Position numbers and translations under genes: made by a program
Part shown: one piece after another, positions 22,500 through 31,829 of the stretch
Position numbering within the stretch: position 1 is the first letter of the stretch
Layout of the letters: each line of letters opens with the position of its first letter
NCBI GenBank assembly: GCA_015680685.1
Contig: MNCI01008287.1
Coordinates: 205,714-244,342, forward strand
DNA: 38,629 nt
From: Gnetum montanum
Taxonomy: Eukaryota > Streptophyta > Gnetopsida > Gnetales > Gnetaceae
Direction: 5' to 3'
Notes under the pieces: generated by a model
Database searches by the model: none
Told to the model about the DNA's origin: nothing
The model's input: only the letters and a program-made list of their open reading frames with translations

Positions 22500-24180
22500 A
22501 CAGATAAAGAAACTCAATCCAACAAGTACATGGAATTAGTAGAGCAGATTGTTAGTGCCTATGCTGAAGAAGCTGATAAGTTAGAACATTTAAGGAAAAG
22601 GCACTCCTACCCATGCATAAGTCAAGAAGAAGAGACAAAATAGGGACAACTAGAGATCCTGAACACTATGGAGCTTGAATTGCTACAATTAAAGGCCCTA
22701 CTGGCAACATTAGAGTATGCTTTCCTAAATAATAAGAAGTCGGTAATAATAAACATAAACTTAAAAGAAGAACAAAAATGGAAGTTGGTGGAAGTAATTA
22801 ATAGATGGCCTACAACATTTGTGTGATATTACAATGAGATCATGGGAATTAATCTAAGAATTTTTCAACATCGGATATATACTGATTTAGCCATCAAACA
22901 ACAACACCAACCCCAACGAAGGCTCAATCCTAAATTAAAATAAGTAGTCAAGCAAGTGTTAAAAAAGTTGCTAAAGGGAAGATTCATCTATCCTATTGCA
23001 GATAGTGAGTGGATTAGTCCCTTAGTAATTATTTCAAAGAAGGAGGGTAAATGGCAGGTTTGCATTGATTTCAAATGTTAAATGCTACTACTTTCAAGGA
23101 TGTCTTTCCTTTACCATTTGTTGATCAAGTCTTGGATACCATCATAGGACATGAGTATTATAGTTTTTTGGATGGATATAACAGATACAATTAGATTTGC
23201 ATTGCACTTGAAGAGTAGGAGAAAATGACGTTCACTAGTTCGCGGGGAATGTTTGCCTACAAATAGATGTCCTTTGGTCTTTGCAATGCATTGGCCATCT
23301 TCCAAACACTAGTACTCAGTATCTTCTAGAAATAAATCAAAAATGGCATTAAGGTCTTCATGGATAATTTTTTGACATATGGGCTCAATTTCTAGAAAGC
23401 ACTGGACTAGTTGGAGTAAGTATTGAAGAGATCTATGGAAACCAATCTCAAGCTTAATTAGTAGAGAAGCCACCTCATGGTCCAAGATGGTATAGTGTTA
23501 GGACATAAAATCTCTCAGAAAGGCATAAAGATAGATCCTGAAAAGATTCGAGTCATACAAAATATCACTTAAAGATGAAGAATAGTAAAAGATGTGAGAT
23601 CATTCTTAGGCCACATGATATATTATAGAAGATTTATAAATTTTTTTTTGAAGATAGCAAGACTACTTTTAAAACTCATTAAGAAGGATGCATCCTGCAA
23701 ATGGACTGAGTCATGTGATAAGGTATTTGAAGCTTTGAACTAGAAACTAGTTGAGATACCAATCCTTCAAGCTCCGAACTGGTCTAGGCCTTTTCATATC
23801 ATAACTGATGCTTCCAATTATGTGCTTGGCATAGTATTGACATAACTAGATGATCAAAAGAGACCTTATTATATACACTATGCTAGAAGAAGCATCACTA
23901 GAGCACAATTGAACTACATCACAATAGAAAAAGAGTTGATGGCCATGATGTACACACTTGACAAGTTCAGACATTATGTGCTTAGGTATCAAATTTATGT
24001 CCATATCGATCATAGTGCCATTTGATTTTTCATGAACAAACCAACGGTTAGTCCCATAGTGATAAGATGGCTCGTTATTTTGTAAGACTTTGATGTCATA
24101 ATGATCAATGAAAAGAGAATAGAAAATGTGGTAGTCAATCATCTATGAAGGCTAAAGTTGGATGCCCAAGATTAAGTAAA
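22500..24180 (+). pseudogene. Reverse transcriptase and RNase H of element B
   Basis: A linker with KWKLVEVINRWP (22780) leads to RRLNPKLK (22917), RFIYPIADSEWISPLVI and GKWQVCIDFK (23050). A frameshift follows near 23078. Then come SFLDGYNRYN, TFTSSRGMFAYK and the active-site box FMDNF (23358-23372), with the second catalytic Asp changed to Asn as in A. The connection region has GHKISQKGIKIDPEKIRVI. RNase H (about 23770-24160) keeps TDASNYVLG, TIEKEL and VHIDHSAI, so its acidic residues appear present. The frame meets about a dozen stops. Integrase follows without a second RNase H. Confidence 0.9.
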
Positions 24181-24329
24181 ACCTTTATTTGACTAGTTCA
24201 TGAGAACTTGTTTACTAAAATAGTAAATATTGTAAGTTCAACAAGGAAGCCATGGACCGCAAACTATCTAACCTACCCATCAACAGAAGAGCTTCTTGTT
24301 GACTAGAGTAAGAAACAATGAGAATAATT

Positions 24330-25605
24330 CCTTCATAGAGAAAAAAGATATATGGAAATTAATGACAATCTATAGAAGATCTATGTAGACAGGATAGTTA
24401 GATGGTATGTGCTAGAGTGTGACCAATAGAGAGTCTTACAGGATACCCATGAAGGTCCATTGGTGGCCACTATGGAGGGCATAGAACAACACTCAAATTG
24501 ATGATGGTAGGTTACTTTTGGCCTACCTTATTCAAAGAAGCCCACAATTTTATGCAATCTTGTGAGCAATGCCAAAGAGATGGAGGAATTATGGCCATAT
24601 TTGAAGGGCCACAACAATGGATATATCCACTAGAACCTTTTGACATATGGGGAATTGATTTTATGGGTCCCACACAACCAATGTTGAATGGAAAAACATA
24701 TATAATCATGACTATGAATTACTATACTAAGTGGGTAGAGGTTGCAGCAATGAAAGATTATACAACAAAGATAGCTGCTAAATTCTTTCAACAAAATGTG
24801 GTGAATATATTTGGAGTACTAAGAATGGTAATATCACATAACGGGACTCAATTCATTAATGCTACGTTTAAAAAGCTCGTGTAACAACTTGGTATGAATC
24901 ATAAACTAACCACACCATATCATCCCCAAGTGAATGGTTAAGCTAAAGTGACTAATTGAGAAATTACTATGATACTTACTAGAATAGTTAGTAGGTTTAG
25001 AAAGGATTGGAGCACTAAATTGAATGATGCTCTATGGGCTTATAGAACATCCTGGAGATTACCTATAGGATACTCAGCATATGAGTTAGTTTATGGAAAG
25101 TTATCAATACTTCCAATATAGGTAGAGCTTCACACTTTAGCTACTACTAGCCAACTTGACCTTGATATTAGCTTAGCCCAAAAAGAACATCTCATGAATT
25201 TGAATATTTTAGATGAAAATAGGCTCGTAGCACTCATGAGTAATGAAGTCCACAAACATTACTACAAACTTAGGCATGATACATGGTTAATGCAAGTAGC
25301 TATGCAATCGAGTGATAAGGTCCTTTACTATAATCCTAATCATTTACCCTGAAAAGCCAAATTTCAAACACTTTGGGAGGGATTGTACATTGTTCAAGCT
25401 ACTTATCCATCTAGTGCCTTACATATCTACCTTTCATCCTATCCACAAAAGCTTATTCTTGCTAACATCCAACAAATCAAAATCTACTATAAACATCCTA
25501 GGGAATCTACTTAATCTATCCAACTATCTTCTACCTATTCTCTCTTTCATTTAACTAATCTTGATAATAGTCATGGGGGTGTCCATATGCACCCATAGGT
25601 ACTCT
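24330..25605 (+). pseudogene. Integrase of element B (catalytic triad degraded)
   Basis: The zinc-binding part has HEGP, GGHYGGH, then SCEQCQRDGG (24558-24590). The core contains WGIDFMGP with the first catalytic Asp intact (24657-24659). The second catalytic Asp is His (24837-24839, in ISHNGTQF). The Glu expected 36 codons later is Lys (24945-24947), just after a stop that replaces Gln. Spacing is therefore exactly D-x35-E type, but two of three acids are lost. The C-terminal part has [13 protein letters not shown] (25080), SSDKVLYYNPNHLP and FQTLWEGLYIV (25370). No chromodomain is seen. Confidence 0.9.
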
Positions 25606-25806
25606 ACTAAACTTTTTACTTTGTTTTTACTTTTTTATTCTTTTATACTTTTCCTTTTTTTTAATAATTTCTTAATAATTTCATAATTTTCCATTCTTTA
25701 ATAATTTTTCATTCTTTTAACATTTTTCATTGTTTACATATTTTTCCATTTTTACTATATTTTTCATCCTTTTCATACTTTGTATTCATTTTCTTTGTAC
25801 ATATTT
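25606..25806 (+). other. U-rich tract of B
   Basis: About 200 bp dominated by T, with repeated TTTTCATT and TTTTAATAATT units, directly after integrase. It corresponds in place and composition to 8586-8800 of A read in its sense direction. It may act as a long polypyrimidine stretch before a splice acceptor for the additional gene, or as a 3' processing region. Both are inferences. Confidence 0.6.
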
Positions 25807-26449
25807 TTGGTTGTTAATAAAACAAAGTAAGAATAAGGTAAGATGTAGTCCACTAAAGTGAATATTTTTCTATGTTATCAAGTCATAAGGGATTGATTAT
25901 TTTTATAGTAAGACCACAACATTTATCCATCCATTCCATTAATAAGAGGTTCTTACCATGGCCATAATGATATTCTTTCCATCATAAAACTAAGAATGAA
26001 CTTGTGATCATTATGCCTAGACCAAAAAGTGAAGAACTAAGTGGGAATCTCAAGGGTGTGACATCAAAGGGATTTATGGATTCTCTTGGATTATTGCTAT
26101 GAGTTCTATCTAGTTGTTTAGGTTGTATTATATCCTTGTAGATCTAACAAAAAATGAAGTAAGAGTATAATAAGCGTTGCCTTACCATGTCACTGGAAAG
26201 ACATGTTGCCCAAGCCTGAAGGTAGTCCTCTAGTAAGACTAACACACATAATGATAAAGCTCATACATAGAATAAATTTCTAAGGGTTCCACTGGAAAGA
26301 CATGTTACCCATGCTTGAAGGTAGGTAGCTTGCTAGGAATAAAAAAAAAGTGCAATGAATAAACTCATCTCTTTAACAATCTTTTTGACATCCCAAGTGA
26401 TGTCACTATAGTGTAGTCATAACTAATAACAACCAAGAGTAAGTTGGTC
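25807..26449 (+). other. Conserved non-coding module of B with an internal duplicated box
   Basis: No reading frame. It shares ordered blocks with 8020-8585 of A. The box ACTGGAAAGACATGTT, followed by a CCCA and GAAGGTAG end, occurs twice, at 26192-26225 and 26291-26324. A has it once (8036-8058, reverse). It ends at the ATG of the additional gene. Confidence 0.5.
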
Positions 26450-27697
26450 ATGGAAGAAACTAGGGAGGAGCTTGCAAAAAAAGAAATTCTTAGACTAAAG
26501 GAAGAGCTCATGACCCTAAGGGCTAAACATAGAGATCCTACACAATATGTTCCACCTAACTAGCTAGAGCAGTTTAGAATAGAATAGATCAATCGCTTAG
26601 TGGAGAATAATAAGTAGATGAAGAATGAGAAGGAGAAAGTGTGGAATGCCTTAGTAGCAGAAGCATAGACATATGCTCATGCTAAGGAAAACACCACAAC
26701 ATATGAAGAAAATAAGCAACTTGCTGCAGAAAACACCAGGTTGATGAATGTAGAGAAGTAGAAGAACATTCTTGAGGAGAGGATTCATTAGTTGAGAGAA
26801 AAACTTAGTCAACCAAGATATGAACCACTTAGCAAGAGAAAACAAAATTGTCTTAATGGAGGAGGTACGCGCAATTAGACAAAAATTAGCTATTGAGATA
26901 AGCGCATGGTAGAATGAGGCAAAGAAGCAAGAAAGGCTTAAAGAACACTTTTGCAATTAGGTGGGCATGTATAAACAAGTTAATGAGAAGGAAGTCTAGA
27001 TGGCAAAAGCCCTACTAAATTCCATATTAGCACAAAATCTAGATTAGCAATCCATTGTGAATAGCTATGCTCATGTCCACAAAGCAGAGATAAAAAATAA
27101 AGGCCTATAGATAGAATATTTAAAAGAATACATGGGATTAGCAAACCTTCATTATGCTAACCTGGCCATGTTGATAGCAGTTAGGTCCAAAAATGAGCTT
27201 GAACAGCAAGTGTAAGCAACATACACATTATACAAAAAGGAGTTTGTGGATTGAAAGATGCTCTAAAAAAGCTCCATGTGGCAAACTCTGAATTAGAAGT
27301 AGTTAAGGCTAGCTACCAAGGGCAGAAAGATGTTGTAGGAAACCTAGCTAGGAGAATGTTTGATTATTAGGAGTTACATAGGATGGCTAGGGCATTTGAA
27401 GAAGAGAGAAGGCAATTTGAGGCATGGTACATCAATAAGATGTTTTTGTAACTGCCATGTTCATGGGATGTACCAGCTCTATCACACATTACACAATTGG
27501 CATGGGTGGTACATGATCCTAGAATGAAGGAAGAAAAACTTTAAGCACTACTAAATAGATACAAGTTTTAGAAGCCTAATGACAAGGGAAAGCAATTGAT
27601 GGAGGAGCCACCACCACCTAGCACTACTTAGGCTACATCAAGCTTCATCAAGTTTTTTTTGTTTTGTTTCAGTTTTTCTTGTCATAACTTGCATTAA
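26450..27697 (+). pseudogene. Additional coiled-coil gene of element B (short form)
   Basis: Function unknown. It starts MEETREELAKKEIL at 26450 and ends at TAA 27695-27697 in the same frame, with compensating shifts near 26820 and 27240. It is rich in Glu, Lys, Gln and Leu in heptad-like order (for example ENKQLAAENTRLMNVEK at 26709), typical of a long coiled coil. The C-end has NLARRMFDY (27340), FEAWYIN (27415), LPCSWDVPALS, then a Pro/Ser-rich tail with EEPPPPSTT. These match the end of the A gene (AKRMND, AAWFIN, CPxDVPIL). The start aligns with the A protein only after its Pro run, so the N-terminal globular domain is absent. Stops are mainly at Gln positions. Confidence 0.75.
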
Positions 27698-27828
27698 TTT
27701 TTGTAAAACACCACTACAACATTTAGTGTCATGTATATAGTTAGTTAGTCATGTAAATCTACCTCCCAATTTTGTAAGGGACTTTATCCATATTTTCTTT
27801 TAACTTGAGGATGAATTTTTAGTTAGTT

Positions 27829-27837
27829 GTGGAAATA
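27829..27837 (+). other. Polypurine tract of element B
   Basis: GTGGAAATA abuts the 3' LTR start. It is preceded by ACTTGAGG-like sequence also found before the A tract, so position and context are conserved although purine content is modest. Confidence 0.55.
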
Positions 27838-28706
27838 TGATGAAGTCAAAATTTTGTTAGTAATGATATCATGACTACGATGTCATAGATTTGATATCAT
27901 AGCATAAGCTACATCATCTTATAAACAATATCACGGGATGCATGCCAGCCTATAAATACAACACTTAAGTGTACAAATTTGCAATAAGTTTTAGTTCATA
28001 GTAACATAACTCTTTTAGTTTTTTTTTCGTAATCTAGCACTTAGAAGTGTATGCTCATAGTGTGGTGTTGAGCGATTGTATGATGTATTTATTTGAGTGA
28101 ATTATACTTGGACATAGTTCATGACCAGTAATAAAGATCAAGAGTGCTTATTATCATTGCAACATTCACTTAGTGTTCTTTCTCTTTATGTAGAATAATT
28201 GTTCCTATTTTCCTAGTTAGTCATTTACTTTACAAGCACTTTATTGTATATGTTAAGAGTAAGTTGTATGGATATGACTAGTTTCGATGACTAAGTGTAG
28301 TTATCTAGTAACCCAGTAGTGGAATTGCTTGATTCACTCACTAGTAATGCCAGTTGGTAATTCCAATCTTAACTACATGAGTCCAAACATGTATGCTAGA
28401 CCAAGGCCAAATATCCATCACATTAGGATAAGTTAGAATTACTTTCTTACAATTAATGAAACTTAGAATTAGAAACTATTTTCATCTCATTATGTTTGCT
28501 AGGAGTAGGAATGGCCCAAAAACATCAGATATCATATACCTTAGGGTGAGCTAAACCATAACTAGCTCCACATAAAAAGACAATGATCTCAAACTTAAAC
28601 CAATTGCTAGCATAATTATAATGCCTTGTCCATGGATTACAATCTAGTCGTGTGTGAACACCTGTGACTTGTATGGTTGGATGTTTGATTATTCCCCCAC
28701 TCATCA
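27838..28706 (+). repeat. 3' LTR of element B
   Basis: An 869-bp copy of 18304-19199, ending ACTCATCA immediately before the GTACT duplication. Several small indels separate the two copies. By eye, differences occur about every seven to ten bases in U3 and R, so the insertion is old. Confidence 0.95.
27949..27958 (+). promoter_or_regulatory. TATA box of 3' LTR B
   Basis: CCTATAAATA at the family-conserved position. Confidence 0.55.
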
Positions 28707-28711
28707 GTACT
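28707..28711. repeat. Target site duplication of B, right copy (GTACT)
   Basis: Identical to 18299-18303 and directly after the LTR end. Confidence 0.9.
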
Positions 28712-29859
28712 TAAAGATTGGCTTATGATTCTCTAGCTACACTTTAATTCTTAGTGATTCCACTTGGAATCAAACATTCTTAAGTGAATAAAGATCATAT
28801 ACAAATTTTACATGCAGATTTGTAACAAAATTAGAGATACAAGCTCATAACTAGACCCTATGAAAATTTAAATGATTCTAAATAGTATGAAAAAAAAATA
28901 CTTATAACTCATGATCTATGCACTATTTTAACTTGATTCCTTCTTGAAAGTTGTGAGGAATTTCCAAAGAATCCAACAATATATAGATTACAATTAGAAT
29001 CAAAATAATCAAAGAGCTATTTCAAATTTACCAAGTGTTATTCTACAAGTTTGAATAACATCTAGGTTTTCAAAAACCAAAACAAAGGAAAGTAATTTAT
29101 AGCAACTAAAACAACAAATCAAACATCCAAATTAAAAATTAAGGATGTGAAAATTAAGACCCAACCAAAAATATCCAATATCTACCAACTTATACATCAA
29201 TTGTAGAAAATCCAACCCTGCAAGATGCATAAAAGGATGAAGAAATTCAACCTAGAAAAGAGGCTTAAGACTACTCACTCAGAATTGTTGATCAAATCTC
29301 TTGAATGTATCTTCATCCTTGTTGTCTAGACTAGCAAGCTTCTCACACGCCTTCAACCAATAAGCATTCCAAACTAAGAGCTAAGAGGCCAAAATTCTTA
29401 GGTTAAGGAAGTGTGTGTTACTTAATGGTTTCTTCTCTAAGCCATCTACCCCCAAAGCCATGTGATCTAGCTACCCTCTCTTATCTATCCCCAAGAATGA
29501 TGTGTCTCATCTACCCTCTCTCATCTATCTTAACTATTAAAAAAGTTAAAATTAAAATTAAGCATACATAAATCATACGATCATGTCATAGCCATACCAT
29601 GCTCATGCCATAGTCTTGATGAAAGCATGCCATAAACTGATTCACCTAGTTAGCGCACACCAGTAATAGTAATGACAATTGATCATGCATATATGGTAAA
29701 AGGTAAATATGGTTATTAAAAATTACATATGATAAAAAAGAAATGTGAATATGAAAATTAATATTATTATCTATCTTCCAAACATCTTACCTTTACTAGG
29801 CATACAAGGTTAAAGGTTATTAACTTTTACTATATTACAGGTTATTACACTGATTGCCA
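28712..29859. other. Unclassified insertion block, right part
   Basis: Continuation of the sequence interrupted by B. AT-rich, no supported gene. Near 29440-29520 a CTACCCTCTCTTATCTATC-type unit is repeated. A GGTTATTACA end at 29840-29849 is a near inverted match to TGTAACATCC at 16196; the flanking five bases (CCAAT before, CTGAT after) agree at three of five. This is suggestive, not proven, of an LTR-type element about 3.2 kb long before B inserted. Confidence 0.35.
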
Positions 29860-30021
29860 TGGAAAATGGGAAAAGGTTTGGGACATCCTCCAAAAATGTC
29901 ATGGATCATCCTTAGAAACTAAAAATAAAAAAAGATATAGCTCTTCATAGAGGTGAATGATGAATAAGAACTCATGTAGTTAATCCCATTTTTGGGGACA
30001 AGGCTAGGACGATGATGATGA
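29860..30021 (+). mobile_element. 3' tail of a second RTE-type LINE with GAT repeats
   Basis: A GGGAAAAGG start and PPKMSW are followed by sequence closely matching the C-terminal coding end of the main LINE (compare 29926-29960 with 30332-30370). It then runs into CCCATTTTTGGGGACAAGG and a short GATGATGATGAT run. RTE LINEs commonly end in such trinucleotide repeats. The main LINE frame resumes right after it, so this tail is the 3' end of something inserted there. Confidence 0.65.
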
Positions 30022-30023
30022 TC

Positions 30024-30430
30024 TTATATGGTTATGAATGTTTTGTAGTACAAAAGAGGCATAAACAAAAAATTAGTGTGCTAGAAGTATGAAGGCTTAA
30101 AGAAATGTTAAATATTACCAAAAAAGATAAACTACATAATACATATATTAGAGGAAGACTAGAAGTATCTTCTATTTTAGATAAGCTATAATAATTACAA
30201 CTTAGATGATATGGACATGTGCAAAAAAGATTAGATAATGAGCCCATAAAAAAGGTTGTTACATCAATGTTTTAGAAAAGCCATTGAAAGGAGGGCCAAA
30301 AAAGACATGGAAAAAAAATAATTGAAGATGATTTTAAGAAACTAAAAATAAACAAAGATCTAGCTCTTTATAAAAAAATGACAAGAAAGAACTTATTTAG
30401 CTGACCCTATTTTGTTTCAATCTAAGGGCT
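30024..30430 (+). pseudogene. RTE-type LINE, C-terminal piece (3 of 3)
   Basis: The end of the RT polypeptide. The frame runs unshifted through LYGYECFVVQKR, KKDKLHNTYIRGRLEV, YGHVQKRLDNEP and IIEDDFKKLKINKDLAL to KNLFS and a stop, with about six stops at former Trp/Gln codons. It begins at Leu-Tyr-Gly, precisely the residues missing after Ala-Ile-Leu at 16025. The shared five bases (TTTTA before the gap, TCTTA here) could be the duplicated target of the 14 kb block. The 3' untranslated end runs to about 30430; 30431-30551 shows nothing recognisable. Confidence 0.85.
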
Positions 30431-30551
30431 CTTAATGGATGTAAGTAAACTATTTCAATTTTAATAAAAAGACATTGGTACAATAGTTAGTTAAATTTCA
30501 TAACTTTGTAATTAAATGTATTAAGTTTAAAACATGTTTCATGATACATAT

Positions 30552-31432
30552 TGATGAATCATTTGATAGGGTACGTTGATGGACATGCATCGACCTAGCC
30601 TCATCGACATATCCCCATCGATGCATGGTTAGATGTGCCAATGCAGGTGCATCAATGCAGTGTCTAGTCTTGCCTATATAAATGCACATACCCACCAAAT
30701 TTATGGCATGTTAAGTTAGTAGTGTAGCCGAACTCTTGTAGTTTCTTTCCCTTAGAGTTAGAATATTTTATGAGTGCGAATAGTAGGATTTTAAGGATTG
30801 TATGGTTCCTTATTCGAGCATCAATGTACCTAAACACCTTGGTGTCCCAGGAATAAAGATGAGATTCTTGGAATTCCTTGTAGCACTTAAGAATAGTTTA
30901 ATGTCTCCATTATGCACATTATTACTTATGCATTTGATATTCATAAACTTAGTTAATTAATATTCCTAATAATCACACATAAGTACAACCACCTTGAACA
31001 TATCGTTAAACATTTGGTAATCCCAGTATTGTTTGCACTTGGTATGCCTAGTAGCCTAACACTTGGTAACCTAGTAGCATTTATCATGAGTTTAGGATGT
31101 GCATGAAATTTGGGCTTGAACGCTTATGTTAGGATCCTTAGATTAAGGAATTATATAGTTAATTATTAAATTTACAATTAATTACCTTTGTTTCCCACTT
31201 AGATCAAATAAGATAAAATATAAAAGTATAAATAAAAATCATGTGCCTTGGCTTACACTTAACCATACACTTGCACTTACACAAGTGAAGCCAAGAAGAC
31301 AACAATCATACACCAAGTCACTATCTTTGCCCATTGTGCATTTAGGAGCTAAGTCCACAAAATTTGACTAGATCACTAGTGCAATGCTTGTGATTTGTAT
31401 GGTTGGGCATAAGGAGTACTTACCACTCATCA
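30552..31432 (+). repeat. LTR D, plus orientation (5' LTR remnant)
   Basis: An 881-bp LTR of the same family, from TGATGAATC to CACTCATCA. Its first nine bases equal the U3 end of A's 3' LTR read in reverse; its end matches the LTRs of B. A TATA box lies at 30673. The U3 has its own repeated units (ATGCATCGAC, CATCGATGCAT, GTGCATCAATGC). No matching five-base duplication flanks it (CATAT before, TTGGT after), so it is not a simple solo LTR. Confidence 0.85.
30673..30682 (+). promoter_or_regulatory. TATA box of LTR D
   Basis: CTATATAAAT, the family TATA position with one variation. Confidence 0.55.
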
Positions 31433-31433
31433 T

Positions 31434-31450
31434 TGGTATGATCAACATAG
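31434..31450 (+). other. Degenerate primer binding site after LTR D
   Basis: TGGTATGATCAACATAG starts two bases after the LTR end, as in B. About half the positions match the family site and it begins TGG. It implies LTR D is the 5' LTR of a plus-strand copy whose interior is gone. Confidence 0.4.
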
Positions 31451-31780
31451 CCTAACATAGTGGCCCCCACAAGGACCCTTGTGTGCATCTTGGAAGACTC
31501 AAAATTGATCTGCGTCATGGACACAACATTGTACCAAGTCATCTGTGTAGCTCTTGTAGAGGTTTCTTTGATTTCCATGAAGTGTTTGGCCAGGTGAAGA
31601 AACTATTGCTTCTTCTTGTTGTCCCACTCCTATGGCATTCCCTAAGTAAGTAGATAGGAGAGGATGTTATCATACCAGTTTGTTTCTTTTGGAGTTTGAG
31701 AATTAGCAACACTAGCAAAGAGGAGTTCATTAGGAAATTGATCAAATAGTGAGCTCTCATCCTATTTTCTGTCTTATCTC
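31451..31780 (-). pseudogene. Integrase N-terminal fragment of element C
   Basis: The reverse strand shows an integrase start region comparable with 10130-9930 of A: NWYDNILSYLL, the AKHFMEIKE stretch, and HKGPCGGHYV at the very end (31480-31452). Truncation falls within the HHCC zinc-binding module before its Cys pair, so no catalytic core is present. Confidence 0.7.
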
Positions 31781-31829
31781 AACTAAGACAAGTGGTCAAC
31801 CACCAAATTCTTGGTTTCTTTCTAGTCAA

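Larger units (their letters stand above)
18304..28706 (+). mobile_element. Ty3/gypsy LTR retrotransposon B (full length, decayed)
   Basis: A complete 10.4 kb element read left to right: LTR 18304-19199, PBS 19201-19218, gag from 19345, protease near 22000, RT-RNase H about 22780-24180, integrase to about 25605, U-rich tract, non-coding module, additional coiled-coil gene 26450-27697, PPT 27829-27837, LTR 27838-28706. It is flanked by perfect GTACT duplications. It is the same family as A, but 2.7 kb shorter, chiefly because the additional gene lacks its N-terminal half and the stretch before that gene is shorter. It sits inside the unclassified block that interrupts the LINE. Confidence 0.95.

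Noticed and set aside
24160-24420. Second (archaeal-type) RNase H between RNase H and integrase, as in Tat/Ogre elements
   Set aside because: The interval is too short in B and shows no RNase H motif.
24512-24709. Minus-strand frame within integrase B
   Set aside because: Shadow of the integrase zinc and core region.
29440-29520. Short repeated CTACCCTCTCTTATCTATC-type units as a CRISPR-like or satellite array
   Set aside because: Only two or three irregular units without regular spacers.
30552-31432. LTR D as the 3' LTR of element C
   Set aside because: Orientation is opposite to C and a primer-site remnant, not a polypurine tract, lies next to C.
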